Part shown: piece after piece, positions 1 to 10,615 of the stretch
How the letters are laid out: each line of letters starts with the position of its first letter
Position numbering within the stretch: the first letter of the stretch is position 1
DNA from: Oegoconia quadripuncta
Taxonomy: Eukaryota > Arthropoda > Insecta > Lepidoptera > Autostichidae
NCBI GenBank assembly: GCA_949316235.1
Contig: OX438753.1
Span: forward strand, 20,516,801 to 20,580,800
Direction of reading: 5' to 3'
Length of the DNA: 64,000 nucleotides
The notes under the pieces: model-generated
Database searches by the model: none
Told to the model about the DNA's origin: nothing
Seen by the model: the letters and a program-made list of their open reading frames with translations, nothing else
Translations under genes and position numbers: made by a program

Positions 1-199
1 TTTTGGCGGCTTCTTGTGGGAACCCGAAAGCTCCGTTACGCACTTTAATTTACACTTCCCTTCACTTGTACACCATCACTAACGTTTGCTGCACAATATT
101 CTGCCATTATTAAGCTTCAAAAGTTAGAATGCACAAATTATAAGAATTATAAAGAAAAATGCAACTTCACACGCCGAGTTCCTGCCAAAAAACCCTGTC
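1..199. repeat. Dispersed repeat fragment, copy 1
   Basis: A block beginning with 'ttttggcggcttc' and containing 'tttacacttccc', 'cacttgtacacc' and 'attaagcttc' recurs with moderate divergence at 11935-12075, so this is a dispersed repeat cut by the window edge. No coding potential is seen. The family was not identified. Confidence 0.55.
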
Positions 200-569
200 A
201 AATATATTTTTTTTTACATACTTGGACATCTTGGACAGGTGGAGTGTGCTGAGTTCATACAGTTAAGGTGATTCCGAGGGGGACCTAACAAGCACGCCAT
301 TTGGATACTACTGCTAAATGTGTCTTCAATAAAAGTAGTTCTCTAAAAGGAGTCAAATTAAGGCAGTACCTAATTAAACGAGTGAGACCCTTATTCAAAC
401 CCTGAAAACGACTTATTTTCGAAACTGAATATTGAAATATACATTGTCACAAAGCAACGTTATGCATAATAATAATTACAGGCGTGTGTTTGGTCTAAGA
501 ACGTTATGCAACATTTACGAGCATAGAAGTGATAAAGAAATATTATAAGAAAAGAAAGATAATTGTAGT

Positions 570-1005
570 TGAATGGGGAGTGTTGGGCCATGTAGAAAAC
601 GAATGAAAGAAAATTACATGCATCAGAGATGAGAATTATTGAGATGGATGAGTGGAGTGACGAGGATGGATAAAATAAGGAATGAGTGTGTAAGAGGAAG
701 TTTAAAAGTGGCACCCGTGACAGAAAAATTGAAAGGAAACCGTAAACGGTTTCCAAAGCTAAAGCTCGGTATGGACATATTATGAGGAGGGATGAAACGC
801 ATGTTCCTAAGAGAGTGATGAATATGGATGTCGATGGTTGGAAAGGAAGAGAAAGACCATGGAAAAGATGGATGGATTGTGTGAAGGGTGATATGAACAA
901 AAAGGGCGTAAATGAGGAGGTAACTGCTGACAGAGGAGATTGGAAGAAAAAAGACTTACTGCGCCGACCCCAAATAAATAGGGCCCAGGGCAAGAAGATG
1001 ATGAT
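570..1005 (+). pseudogene. Non-LTR retrotransposon reverse transcriptase, 3' end (decayed)
   Basis: The plus strand, read across two frames with a stop near 593 and a frameshift near 640, gives the carboxyl end of a LINE reverse-transcriptase ORF: NERKLHA, then RWMSGVTRMDKIRNE, then a match to the widespread insect motif 'GHIMRRDETHV..RVMNMDVDGW', ending in a K/R-rich 'WKKKT' tail. Related pieces lie at 22922-23112 and, split, at 34685-34740 and 35095-35245. The open frame on the opposite strand over this stretch is a shadow. The element is dead. The clade (probably RTE/CR1-like) is inference. Confidence 0.7.
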
Positions 1006-2743
1006 TTTGACACTCACAAATAAATCGAAGTGCTCTAAAAACTTGAAACTGGCCCGAAGGGGAGTTGTTTGGCGCAAGAGAAGGAATAAATCCCATAATT
1101 GCTAATTTAAAATCCCTCGTGGTATAGCGTCAAACTTATCCCACCAAAAACATTCTGTAAAAAACTAGCCAAGTCTCGATGGAGCTGTTTGATTATCTCT
1201 AAAAAGTAATGAAATCTGTACAAAGTCGTGCCAAGTCTAAGGTTCCTTACTGCGATTTCTTTATTATTATAGTTAATGTTGTGTGACTTGGCCGTTGAAA
1301 CCCTTCAACAGGGGTACAAAACCAGGTGCTCCATGACACCATTGCACCAATCTGTCGCCCCCCCCCCCCCCCCCCCCCCGATATATTATGCGGTTAATTT
1401 CATAGAATGTCTATGTAACTAATTACATACTTAAGTTTGTCACTTTGAAAAGTGTACCAATGGGCATGTTAAGTACGAAACCCGCAGGGAATTACTTATA
1501 AATTTAGTTAAATTTGTGCAGCAGAATTTAATACATGTTTTTTAGTCCTCTTTTTTCAGGGTCAATGGCATAAATTATAATGACCTAAAGTCGTTTTCTT
1601 AGTAACTAAGTAGGTACTTACTTGATATTCAATATTTTTTTTATTGGTAAGTTCCTCTAGAGTCCCCAAAGAAGTTGTGTGAATGTGTTTTTACCATGAT
1701 GAAAAAAAAATTACGACGTAAAATTATTTCAATGCTGACTGATGATTCAATGATTTCAATATAACTGAGCGATTGGCCATTTGTGGTCTGTACCACAAAC
1801 TTTGTGTTGTGGTGTGTATCTGTATACACATACCTACAACTCTATTATAAGTTGTAACAGTTGTAGTGATTTTTACTATTTGTAATTCGATGCTTGTTGA
1901 TATTGGAAAAAAAAAAAAAAAAAAAACAAACAGTTTGAGCTGATGATTTCCACTCTCCGGAACATTTTCTTAATTTCTCCGTGTTTATGACGACGACGAT
2001 ATCAGCCCGCCTTGACGCCTAATTATATTGTAGCAGCCACGGTGATAATTGGTCTGCTAACAGGGTTAATTTAACACTCATTCAGTTTCACATCAGGAAC
2101 AGAGACCATTAAATACTTCTGCGCAATTAGGGCGGGAAACGGGCGTCCGGTGACGGTAGCCCTCAACGCAAACACAATGCGTGAAAATCTGAGAACAATA
2201 ACCTATAGTCGCAGAAGGAGCTTCTGGAGCTGGAGGAGAAACTAATTTGTTAACACCGATAGAAAAAAAAGAAGGTTGATAAAAAAACTTTGTCTTTGTT
2301 GGTTTAATCGCAGCACAAGTACCCTAGTTAATTACTGATTTAGGCACGCTCCACCAACTTATAAGCTGAGTGATGGCATTACCAAAGTGGGTAACTACTT
2401 AGAGCGCCCGGATCTCTGGCATTACGTATAAACTATGATGTAAAAGTTATATAACGTCCAAATCTTTAAGAATGTCTTTAGCTCTGATTGTCACCACTAG
2501 ATAAGTTGGTAGGACTATATTACAATACCAAATAATATGGTTGAATGAGCGAAGTGAAAAAACAAATTATATAACTTCGTCAGTAACGTTATCGATAAAT
2601 CAAAGATAGTGAGTAACGTATTGAAATATTATATTGATATCAACTTGTTTCGGAATTTAAATTTTATAATTTTTTGAGAAATCAATAAAATGGATTTTAT
2701 GGAAATAAATCTCTGACGATTTCATTTGCCTACAATAATATAT
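1006..2743. other. No gene seen; AT-rich host-like DNA
   Basis: Low-complexity runs include 22 consecutive C at 1358-1379 and an A run near 1905-1926. The stretch around 2090-2150 ('acttctgcgcaatta') has a short echo at 41720-41745. No ORF has convincing codon structure, and no RNA gene was recognised. Confidence 0.5.
1358..1379. repeat. Poly-C tract (22 C)
   Basis: Homopolymer of 22 cytosines in otherwise AT-rich DNA. Its exact length is likely to be polymorphic and sensitive to sequencing error. Confidence 0.95.
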
Positions 2744-2748
2744 AAAAC
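2744..2748. other. Target site duplication of BEL/Pao element (left)
   Basis: AAAAC lies immediately before the left LTR and is repeated exactly after the right LTR (9331-9335). A 5-bp duplication fits BEL/Pao integrases. Confidence 0.85.
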
Positions 2749-3109
2749 TGTTCGCGACTATTTAATGTATATAGATTTGTTCACGATTATTTTAATGTAT
2801 AGATTGTAAATGTGTTTTTCTAATAAAGGGGGCTCTCGTTAAGGTATTGCCGCGTTTGAGTACCACCAAACGATAGACGCGAAGTGCGCCACACGTCACC
2901 TTATAAATATAGGAATTTTTCGAAAAATTCATTCAGTCGCTCAGAGACGTCACATGGACAACATCTCTCACAGTGGTACCCAACGCGGCAGCACCGAGGC
3001 CAGACTCCAGTATTTGTATGCAAGCATCCTCTGGTTTTATTTTCGCCAGATCTGTGAAAAGGAAGAACCCGCACACATAGTTAAGCAGAGGGTAGAGCTA
3101 TCCCCCACA
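2749..3109 (+). repeat. Left LTR of BEL/Pao element
   Basis: 361 bp, starting TGTTCGCGAC and ending CCCCCACA. It contains a TATA-like 'ttataaatat' at 2901-2910, followed by a plausible initiator region with 'tcagtcgctcag' (2934-2945), so it probably drives the genomic transcript. An AATAAA-type signal lies at 2822-2827. The same sequence recurs at 8970-9330 with one substitution. Confidence 0.95.
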
Positions 3110-3113
3110 TTTT

Positions 3114-3133
3114 TTGGTCCATTTGAGCCGCGG
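3114..3133 (+). other. Candidate primer binding site
   Basis: Five bases after the left LTR the sequence reads TGGTCCATTTGAGCC, beginning with the TGG expected of a complement to a tRNA CCA end and containing a TΨC-arm-like 'TTTGAGCC'. The priming tRNA was not identified. Confidence 0.45.
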
Positions 3134-3164
3134 ATCCTACACAGAAGAAACGAAAATAATCAAG

Positions 3165-6100
3165 ATGCCAGTTACAAGAAGTATGCGTTCCGGTCCTTTC
3201 ACTACGCCCGTCAGCAGAGAAGAATCTTCAGAAGCCGTCACCGACTCCGATATGGTCACGTCTAACTCCGCGACCACGTCGTCGGGCGTCACGGAAACCA
3301 CAGTCACTGAAGAATCCACGACCAAGCTAGCAGCGCCCGACGTCCAACCCACGACCGAGCAAGAGGCCGCACCCGCACCGGGCCCGCCGTCTCCACATGC
3401 TCCACGCTCCGTCGCGTCACGCAGTCGACGCAAGGAGCTGGCAAGGGCACGGGAAGAGCTCCTCCAGAAGCAAGTTGAGCTAGCAGCAGCACGCGTCGCA
3501 GTTTTGGAAATGACATCCGATGATGAAGATTCAGAAGGGGCCACCGTTAGAGAAGAGAGAACTACCGACTGGGTCCGAAGAAGCACGTTAGCGTTAACAA
3601 TGGAGCCTCACAACAGAGTCACCGAGAGCGCCATGGAGGGGGGCAATCCCCCAATGCCTACAGGGGAACGGCGTCCCACGTCACAGCCACAACACTGTGA
3701 CGCCCCCTGTAGGAATATGGTCGATTCCATGCGCTTCGACGATCCGATGACCACAACTGTTCCTGAGAAGACGACTACTCCATACCTACGTGAAGAACTG
3801 CAACCAGCTGTCCAGCCACTACCGCGCCCCGAAGATCGACGACCGCCAAACGATTACCGCGAACTCGCCGCGGCAATTGCCTTCGCCGCGCGTGCTGCCC
3901 AGCCTGCGATTGCATCCAGAGTACAGGAGCTACCAATATTCAACGGTGCTTCCTGTGATTGGCTACCATTCAAGGTGGCCTATGAAGAGTCTGCCTATCA
4001 ACTATCAGAACAAGATAATCTGGCACGACTACGACGAAGTTTGAAAGGGGCTGCTAGAGAGGCAGCGCAATGCCTGTTCGTAGGCACCACATCACCACAG
4101 GAGGTAATGAAACTACTAGCTGCGAGGTTCGGTCGACCAGACGCGCTCGTCATGGCTGAAATGAACAAGTTGAGAAACCTACCACGCCTTAGCGAGCAAC
4201 CGAAAGATATTTGCATCTTCGCTTCGAGAATACAGACGATCACAGCAACAGTGAAGGCACTAAACAAGAATCACTACCTCTACAATGCCGAAGCGGTGCG
4301 CAGCGTCGTCGAAAAACTACCATCGGCGCTGCGATACCGATACTACGAGTTCTACAACGAGCAACCTGAGGACCAGCCCGACCTGATTACGCTGTCACAC
4401 TTTCTCAACAACGTCGCGAAGTGCTGCGGCAGTTTCGCCCCCGCCGAGGCCATACCCACTGACGACCGGCGGGATCACCTCGGCAAGAAGACAGCGCGCA
4501 CCCACCACACGCACGGTGCCTCCGATAACACCGCCTCCGCCGATCCCATGGACCCAGACGACCGGCGGGAGCCGTCTACGAAGAAGCCTGCCCTCACTTA
4601 CCAATCAAGTATGAAACCAGCGTCTCGGCCTACGTGTCCGGTCTGCAATAAAGAAGGTCATCAAGCATTCGACTGTACTGAGATGAAAAACTCCGAGGTA
4701 ACTGCGAGGTGGAACATAGCTAGAGACAACCGGCTATGTTTTCGCTGTTTGAGAATCCGCAGATTTCGACACATGTGTAAACCGAAGAGATGTACCGTCA
4801 ACGGGTGTCAATACATGCACCACCCACTGCTGCACGATGCTACGATGTCTTCTTCACCGACAGAGAAGTCTACGCACACCTACGATACGCCGGTCGCCGT
4901 TACTATTACATCAACGAAAGAAAAGCGAAGCTCCGCGTTCTTGAAAATTTTACCTGTGCAAGTATCGGGACCGAGCGGCACTGTCGATACCTACGCACTA
5001 TTGGACGACGGCTCTACGTGTACTTTAATTGAGAGAACAGTCGCCTACGAGATTGGCGCCACTGGACCGAGAGAGCCGTTCTTCATAGAGGGCGTTGCCG
5101 GCTCGAGAATAAACGCGAGTGACTCGGCCCGCGTTCGCTTCACTATACGCGGACGCGGTTCCGACGGCCACGACATCACCGCACGCACCATCGCAGACCT
5201 TCGATTATCTTCACAATCGATACCACGCCACGTCGTGACCACCTGCACACATCTCCGTGACCTAGAAGAATGCCTAACCTACGATGGAGCCTCACCAACT
5301 ATTCTACTAGGGCAAGATAATTGGCAGCTACTACTCACCCACGACGTGCGCCGCGGCGATAACACCCAGCCTATCGCTTCACTCACCGACTTAGGCTGGG
5401 TACTTCATGGTGCAATGGAGAGAGGGTTTCACCGAACCGACCGAGTCCACCGCGTCAGCCATTTCATCTCCACCGATCAAGAAGAATCAATGGAGAAGAT
5501 GATGAAGGAACACTTCGCCTTAGAATCACTGGGCGTCGAAGCGAAGCGTTCGTACAATAACGACGAACAACGAGCGCTGCGCCTCCTAGCGGAGAAAACT
5601 AGAAGGTTACCGGCGGGAGGATACGAGACGGGTCTATTATGGGAAAAGGACGACCTATCACCGCCGTATAACTACAACATGGCAGTGACGCGCCTCGAAC
5701 ACATTGAAAAGAAGCTCGACCGCGATCCTGTTATGAAAAAACGTTACCAACAGCAGATAGAGGCACTGTTGGAAAATAATTACGCCGAGTTGGCACCTCC
5801 AGCGAAATCAGATAAGGTGTGGTACTTGCCTCATTTCGCGGTCATTAATCCGCAAAAACCAGAGAAGCTACGCATCGTCCATGACGCCGCTGCGAAAACG
5901 AGAGGAATCAGCCTGAACGATATGCTGCTGTCGGGACCGGACCTGCTCCAACCGCTGCCCGGTGTACTCATGAGATTCCGGCAGCGCCCCATAGCGGTCA
6001 CAGCAGACATTCGAGACATGTTCATGAGAGTGGCCATCAGGGAGGAAGACAGGGACATGCAGAGGTTCCTGTGGAGAGACGACCGCCGCCTAGCACCGAC

Positions 6101-8909
6101 CGAATACAGAATGAAGAGCGTCATCTTCGGTGCTACATCGTCACCCTGCACAGCCATCTATGTGAAGAACAAGAACGCCGAAACCTTCCAAGCGACTCAC
6201 CCCGATGCGGCAGCCGCGATCGTCGACGCCCACTACGTCGACGATTATTTAGCTAGCTACGACACAGAGGAAGAAGCTATACGAGTATCACGCGACGTGT
6301 CCTACGTACATAGCAAGGGAAATTTCTTCCTTCAGAGATGGGCATCGAACTCCCGACGTGTGCGCACCGAACTAGCGCCCGACGCCGGGAACAAAGAAGT
6401 CGTCCAGCTAGATAAAGAAAAGATACTAGGAATGGCATGGCACACGGGGCCCGACACACTGTCATTCAACCTGAACCATCACAAGATACCTGCAGAAATA
6501 ATGGAAGGACGAAGAACGCCGAGTAAAAGAGAGGCGCTACGAACAGCGATGTCCATCTATGATCCATTGGGCATCGCCACGCCAGTCACCATTCAGGCGA
6601 AGCGAATCCTGCAGGACGCATGGCGTTCAGGCGTAGACTGGGACTCACCTTTGCGTCCCACCGAAGACGAAGCCTGGCAGAGATGGATGGAGCATGTGAG
6701 GCGACTCCCACAGCTGGCAGTGCCGCGCTGCTATCCAAAATTAGCGTGTGCACGCGCCATCGAAATACATACTTTCGTGGACGCCAGCTCATCAGCCTAC
6801 GCAGCTGCTTGTTATTGGAGAATCACTGATGAAGAAGGCCAGATACACGTCTCACTCATCACCGGCAAGGGAAGAGTCGCGCCGCTCAAAATTGTCTCCA
6901 TACCACGACTAGAACTGCAGGCCGCGGTCCTGGGCTGCCGCCTAGCACAGACCGCCATCGACCAACATCAACTGAAACCGTCGGCGCGCTACTATTGGTC
7001 CGATTCTCGTACGGTACTTACCTGGCTGCGTACCGGCCCGCGGGCATACAAACCTTATGTTGCCCATCGGGTCGCGGAGATCGCTGAGGCCACCAAAACC
7101 ACAGAATGGAAATGGGTACCTACTAAGATGAACGTTGCCGACGACGCGACACGCCACACCCCACACGACTTCGACGCGCAGCATCGGTGGTATCGCGGGC
7201 CCGACTTCTTATACTCACCTGAAACAGAGTGGCCGCGAGAAGACGTTGACGCCGACAACCACACAGTCACTGGGGAGGAACGTGTGCATGCAATTAGCAA
7301 CCTTATGCGCTTGACAGAAGCCCTACCCGACATAGAGCGCTTTTCGAGTTGGATACGCGTTATACGCGTAACGGCGCGTGTACTTCAATTCATCGAAACA
7401 CTGCGACCGGACGAGAGATGTACTGCGACTCGAAAACGCACTAAGAAGAACGAAGTCGGTGACCCCACCTGGTCGAGGTTGAAAATCAAGACCTCACAAA
7501 GACGAACGCCGGTGGTCGACGGTGGAGTGCGACCTACCATTAAACTCACACCCATCGCGGCCCGCCATCTACACAGAGCCCGGCAGTTGTGGGTACGCGC
7601 GCAACAACAAGAAGTGTTCGCTCAAGAAGTCAACGCTCTACAGAAGGCAATGTTCCCGGCATCCAACAGTCGATTATCACAGCTATCGGTGATTTTAGAC
7701 GATGAAGGAGTAATACGCCTGAAATCACGCATCGCCGCCGCCGCAGATATTACACCGACACAGCGCGCGCCGGCCGTTATCGATGGCCAACATAAGTGGA
7801 CCCGGCTATACATACACTGGGTACACTCTCAACTACACCACGGGGGTTTTGAGACGACTGCAAACGAGGTACGACAACACTACTGGGTACTTCGCCTGAG
7901 ATACGCAGTGCGCACCGTGGTGAAGAAATGCCAAGACTGCCGCATCAGAAACGCCAAGCCAGCCCAGCCGTCGACGGGCAACCATCCACGCAGCCGCCTC
8001 GCCCACCATCAGAGACCGTTCACCTTCACCGGTCTCGACTATTTTGGCCCTCTCCTGGTCACAGTCGGGCGCACCCGCCAGAAGAGATATGGTGTACTAT
8101 TCACCTGCCTCACCACCCGAGCCATCCATTTAGAGCTCGCAGGAAGCCTCGGCACAGACTCGGCAGTGATGGCACTAAGAAGATTCATCGGCCGACGAGG
8201 GTGCCCGACCGAACTCTGGTCCGACCAAGGGACGAATCTACGTGGAGCTGATCAAGAGATGAGGGCAGCTGCAGAAGGGGCTATGAAGGAAGAAGCATCA
8301 ATACGCTTCATTCAGTGGAGATACATACCGCCGAGCTCGCCATTTATGGGTGGGGCGTGGGAGAGACTCGTGAGAAGCGTAAAGACAGCCTTACACGTCA
8401 CGCTTCACGAACGTGCCCCCAGAGAAGAAGTTCTGGCCACGCTGCTAATAGAGGTCGAACACACAGTCAACAGTCGACCTTTAACGCACGTGTCTACGGC
8501 AGCGGACGAAGAAGAGGCCATCACACCCAACCACTTCCTGCTCGGCGGCCCGTCACGAGTCCCACTACCCGGCACGTTTACTGAACACGACTTGGCCGGG
8601 AAAAGAGACTGGAGAGCGAGCCAACGACTCGCAGACATGTTCTGGGCACGCTGGGTGCGTGAGTACTTGCCGGACCTCCAAAACCGGCGGGAGCCTCGCG
8701 CCCGCGGGACTATTCGGCTGAATGACCTCGTACTAATAGCCGACGGGACGCTGCCCAGAAACGCTTGGCCGAGAGGGGTCGTAATAGCTACTTACCCCGG
8801 TCCAGACGGAGAGGTACGTGCGGTGGACGTACGAACTAACAAAGGAGTCCTACGCCGTCCAACCAAGAAGCTGGCGATCCTGGATGTCAACCCAGAGGGA
8901 GAAAACTGA
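3165..8909 (+). CDS. gag-pol: BEL/Pao Gag-Pol polyprotein (1914 aa)
   Basis: One uninterrupted polyprotein. I chose the ATG at 3165 because the open frame upstream starts only at TTG codons inside the leader. Order of domains: a charged, low-complexity N-terminal gag; a CCHC zinc knuckle near residue 491 (CX2CX4HX4C) followed by a second, degenerate one with a displaced histidine; aspartic protease motif LLDDGST near 612-618; reverse transcriptase with YVDD at 1024-1027; RNase H with FVDAS near 1204 and a later YWSDS; integrase with an H/H...C/C zinc finger, then D near 1625 (LDYFGP), D near 1687 (WSDQGT) and E near 1733 (GGAWERL), spaced as in BEL/Pao. It makes the particle, copies RNA to DNA and inserts it. 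No frameshift or stop is seen. Whether the degenerate knuckle matters is unknown. Confidence 0.95.
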   Translation: MPVTRSMRSGPFTTPVSREESSEAVTDSDMVTSNSATTSSGVTETTVTEESTTKLAAPDVQPTTEQEAAPAPGPPSPHAPRSVASRSRRKELARAREELLQKQVELAAARVAVLEMTSDDEDSEGATVREERTTDWVRRSTLALTMEPHNRVTESAMEGGNPPMPTGERRPTSQPQHCDAPCRNMVDSMRFDDPMTTTVPEKTTTPYLREELQPAVQPLPRPEDRRPPNDYRELAAAIAFAARAAQPAIASRVQELPIFNGASCDWLPFKVAYEESAYQLSEQDNLARLRRSLKGAAREAAQCLFVGTTSPQEVMKLLAARFGRPDALVMAEMNKLRNLPRLSEQPKDICIFASRIQTITATVKALNKNHYLYNAEAVRSVVEKLPSALRYRYYEFYNEQPEDQPDLITLSHFLNNVAKCCGSFAPAEAIPTDDRRDHLGKKTARTHHTHGASDNTASADPMDPDDRREPSTKKPALTYQSSMKPASRPTCPVCNKEGHQAFDCTEMKNSEVTARWNIARDNRLCFRCLRIRRFRHMCKPKRCTVNGCQYMHHPLLHDATMSSSPTEKSTHTYDTPVAVTITSTKEKRSSAFLKILPVQVSGPSGTVDTYALLDDGSTCTLIERTVAYEIGATGPREPFFIEGVAGSRINASDSARVRFTIRGRGSDGHDITARTIADLRLSSQSIPRHVVTTCTHLRDLEECLTYDGASPTILLGQDNWQLLLTHDVRRGDNTQPIASLTDLGWVLHGAMERGFHRTDRVHRVSHFISTDQEESMEKMMKEHFALESLGVEAKRSYNNDEQRALRLLAEKTRRLPAGGYETGLLWEKDDLSPPYNYNMAVTRLEHIEKKLDRDPVMKKRYQQQIEALLENNYAELAPPAKSDKVWYLPHFAVINPQKPEKLRIVHDAAAKTRGISLNDMLLSGPDLLQPLPGVLMRFRQRPIAVTADIRDMFMRVAIREEDRDMQRFLWRDDRRLAPTEYRMKSVIFGATSSPCTAIYVKNKNAETFQATHPDAAAAIVDAHYVDDYLASYDTEEEAIRVSRDVSYVHSKGNFFLQRWASNSRRVRTELAPDAGNKEVVQLDKEKILGMAWHTGPDTLSFNLNHHKIPAEIMEGRRTPSKREALRTAMSIYDPLGIATPVTIQAKRILQDAWRSGVDWDSPLRPTEDEAWQRWMEHVRRLPQLAVPRCYPKLACARAIEIHTFVDASSSAYAAACYWRITDEEGQIHVSLITGKGRVAPLKIVSIPRLELQAAVLGCRLAQTAIDQHQLKPSARYYWSDSRTVLTWLRTGPRAYKPYVAHRVAEIAEATKTTEWKWVPTKMNVADDATRHTPHDFDAQHRWYRGPDFLYSPETEWPREDVDADNHTVTGEERVHAISNLMRLTEALPDIERFSSWIRVIRVTARVLQFIETLRPDERCTATRKRTKKNEVGDPTWSRLKIKTSQRRTPVVDGGVRPTIKLTPIAARHLHRARQLWVRAQQQEVFAQEVNALQKAMFPASNSRLSQLSVILDDEGVIRLKSRIAAAADITPTQRAPAVIDGQHKWTRLYIHWVHSQLHHGGFETTANEVRQHYWVLRLRYAVRTVVKKCQDCRIRNAKPAQPSTGNHPRSRLAHHQRPFTFTGLDYFGPLLVTVGRTRQKRYGVLFTCLTTRAIHLELAGSLGTDSAVMALRRFIGRRGCPTELWSDQGTNLRGADQEMRAAAEGAMKEEASIRFIQWRYIPPSSPFMGGAWERLVRSVKTALHVTLHERAPREEVLATLLIEVEHTVNSRPLTHVSTAADEEEAITPNHFLLGGPSRVPLPGTFTEHDLAGKRDWRASQRLADMFWARWVREYLPDLQNRREPRARGTIRLNDLVLIADGTLPRNAWPRGVVIATYPGPDGEVRAVDVRTNKGVLRRPTKKLAILDVNPEGEN

Positions 8910-8969
8910 AGATTCGTCGGGTCAGCGAACTCACCATAATCCAGCTACAAGAGCTGCGGCGGGAGAATA

Positions 8970-9330
8970 TGTTCGCGACTATTTAATGTATATAGATTTG
9001 TTCACGATTATTTTAATGTATAGATTGTAAATGTGTTTTTCTAATAAAGGGGGCTCTCGTTAAGGTATTGCCGCGTTTGAGTACCACCAAACGATAGACG
9101 CGAAGTGCGCCACACGTCACCTTATAAATATAGGAATTTTTCGAAAAATTCATTCAGTCGCTCAGAGACGTCACATGGACAACATCTCTCACAGTGGTAC
9201 CCAACGCGGCAGCACCGAGGCCAGACTCCAGTATTTGTATGCAAGCATCCTCTGGTTTTATTTTCGCCAGACCTGTGAAAAGGAAGAACCCGCACACATA
9301 GTTAAGCAGAGGGTAGAGCTATCCCCCACA
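8970..9330 (+). repeat. Right LTR of BEL/Pao element
   Basis: 361 bp, identical to 2749-3109 apart from one base (C at 9272). It is preceded by a purine-rich tract (gggagaa, 8961-8967) suitable as a polypurine primer. Confidence 0.95.
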
Positions 9331-9335
9331 AAAAC

Positions 9336-9774
9336 TTTGGCTTTAAAAACATAACTTATTTTAATAATTATTCACAATAAAGCAATAATTGGCCAAACAA
9401 ATATAAGTATTCGTATGCCAGTTTTATAGAGATTTAGTTAGTTTTATTTGGCGACCTCAATTTTTACTACTGTCTCTTCTATGACTTTATGTCATTGTTC
9501 TGTGGTGAAAATGTTGAAATAATTACGGCTAGGTACTCATAACTCACCATAACAATAAAACCGTCAATTTGGCGTTATTGTGGCAATATAGTTGTTCATA
9601 TTATTTTTTCATTGTTGCCTTGCATGAATAGAGCTATACTTAAAGTACTCTTTGAGGGTGGCTGTGCGAACGTCAGTTGTTCCCGTCGTGTTATACACAT
9701 CTCCATATGCACCGTTACGTACATACGTTAAGTCAACTAGGTACTGAGTTCAACAATAGAAAAAGTACTAGACA
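9336..9774. other. No gene seen; AT-rich host-like DNA
   Basis: AT-rich sequence without a coding frame or a recognised repeat. Confidence 0.4.
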
Positions 9775-9956
9775 GACGACCTGTTTGGTGTAGTGGTTAG
9801 CACTCTGACCACTATACCAAAAGGTTGCGGGTTCGAATCCCGCTAGGGGCATATGTTTGTGTGATGAATACGGACATGTGTACCCGAGTTATGGATGTTT
9901 TCATTTATAATAAGTATTCATTTACAATAAAAAACTGTATTTATGTATTATATTGT
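9775..9956 (+). repeat. tRNA-derived SINE (family A), 5' part, interrupted
   Basis: Has a tRNA-like head with an A-box-like 'tggtgtagtggttagc' and a B-box-like 'gggttcgaatccc', followed by the family body 'gatgaatacggacatg'. The body stops in 'tatttatgtatta' and resumes at 10437 after inserted DNA. The uninterrupted form is at 31574-31833. Confidence 0.85.
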
Positions 9957-9970
9957 GTATTATTATACTA

Positions 9971-10238
9971 TACACCGTGTAACGGTTAAGTGTAGTCATA
10001 TTTTAAGGGCTTGTTCTACCCATCAATACGAACAACTTTTACTATGGGGGCAACTTCGAAATCGCGAAAAAAAAATCAGCTGTTCCATAGAAAATTTCAA
10101 TAACCTCCCGATGCAATGTATGAAACAGCTGATTTTTTTTTTCGCGATTTCGAAGTTGCCCCCATAGTAAAAGTTGTTCGTATTGATGGGTAGAACAAGC
10201 CCTTAAAATATGACTACACTTAACCGTTACACCCTGTA
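9971..10238. mobile_element. MITE with ~118-bp terminal inverted repeats
   Basis: 268 bp. The arms 9971-10089 and 10120-10238 are nearly perfect inverted repeats (outer end about tacaccgtgtaacgg, against tacagggtgtaacgg on the other strand) around a short centre. TA at each end is a possible target duplication, which would suggest a Tc1/mariner-type mover. No transposase is present, so it is non-autonomous. It sits within a SINE A copy, so it is younger than that SINE. Confidence 0.85.
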
Positions 10239-10436
10239 TTGTGAACTCTTCCAACACTGTGACATAGACATACCAGCAGTAAAAAAATAATAATAATAAT
10301 TACCAGAAAGTTTCTGACTTCATCCATAATCACTTCTTCTGCTGAACCCGCCACACTTGGTTGATACCCGTCTGGTGCGGAAATTACCTTCTTCACTTTG
10401 AAGAAGAGAAATACATTGTATATAAATAATAATAAT

Positions 10437-10530
10437 AATATCAACCATCTGGTATCCACAACATAAGCCTTGCTTACTGTGGAACTAGATGGCGCTGTGT
10501 GTATATCTAAGGATATTATTATTATTGAAA
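10437..10530 (+). repeat. SINE A, 3' part (continuation of 9775-9956)
   Basis: Contains 'tcaaccatctggtatcc', 'ggaactagatggcgctgtg' and terminal 'aaggatatt', the 3' half of family A. The DNA at 10239-10436 between the MITE and this half is unidentified AT-rich sequence with TAA-type simple repeats. Confidence 0.8.
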
Positions 10531-10615
10531 AACATTCATAAATTTGTATTATGCAGGTCTGTATAGGCTTTTCAGTTTCAGACTGAAGGCTATCTATACT
10601 ACATTCATGGACCTA

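Larger units (their letters stand above)
2749..9330 (+). mobile_element. Complete BEL/Pao LTR retrotransposon
   Basis: 6,582-bp element bounded by two 361-bp LTRs in direct orientation and AAAAC target duplications. It holds a single gag-pol ORF in the order gag, aspartic protease, reverse transcriptase, RNase H, integrase, with no env-like ORF. The LTRs begin TG and end CA. I found one difference between them (T at 3051, C at 9272), so the insertion is young. The coding region is noticeably more GC-rich than the flanks. All catalytic motifs are visible, so it may be autonomous. Confidence 0.95.

Noticed and set aside
460..1077. 205-codon minus-strand frame
   Set aside because: Antisense shadow of a LINE fragment with no start context or domain; its S/F/L-rich composition reflects the opposite strand.
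3114..3164. Longer N-terminus of the BEL/Pao polyprotein
   Set aside because: Would need a TTG start and overlaps the probable primer binding site.
9779..9851. tRNA gene (A- and B-box-like sequences), also at 18141, 31574 and antisense sites
   Set aside because: The heads do not fold convincingly as complete tRNAs, are followed by a conserved non-tRNA body, and recur many times; they are SINE promoters.
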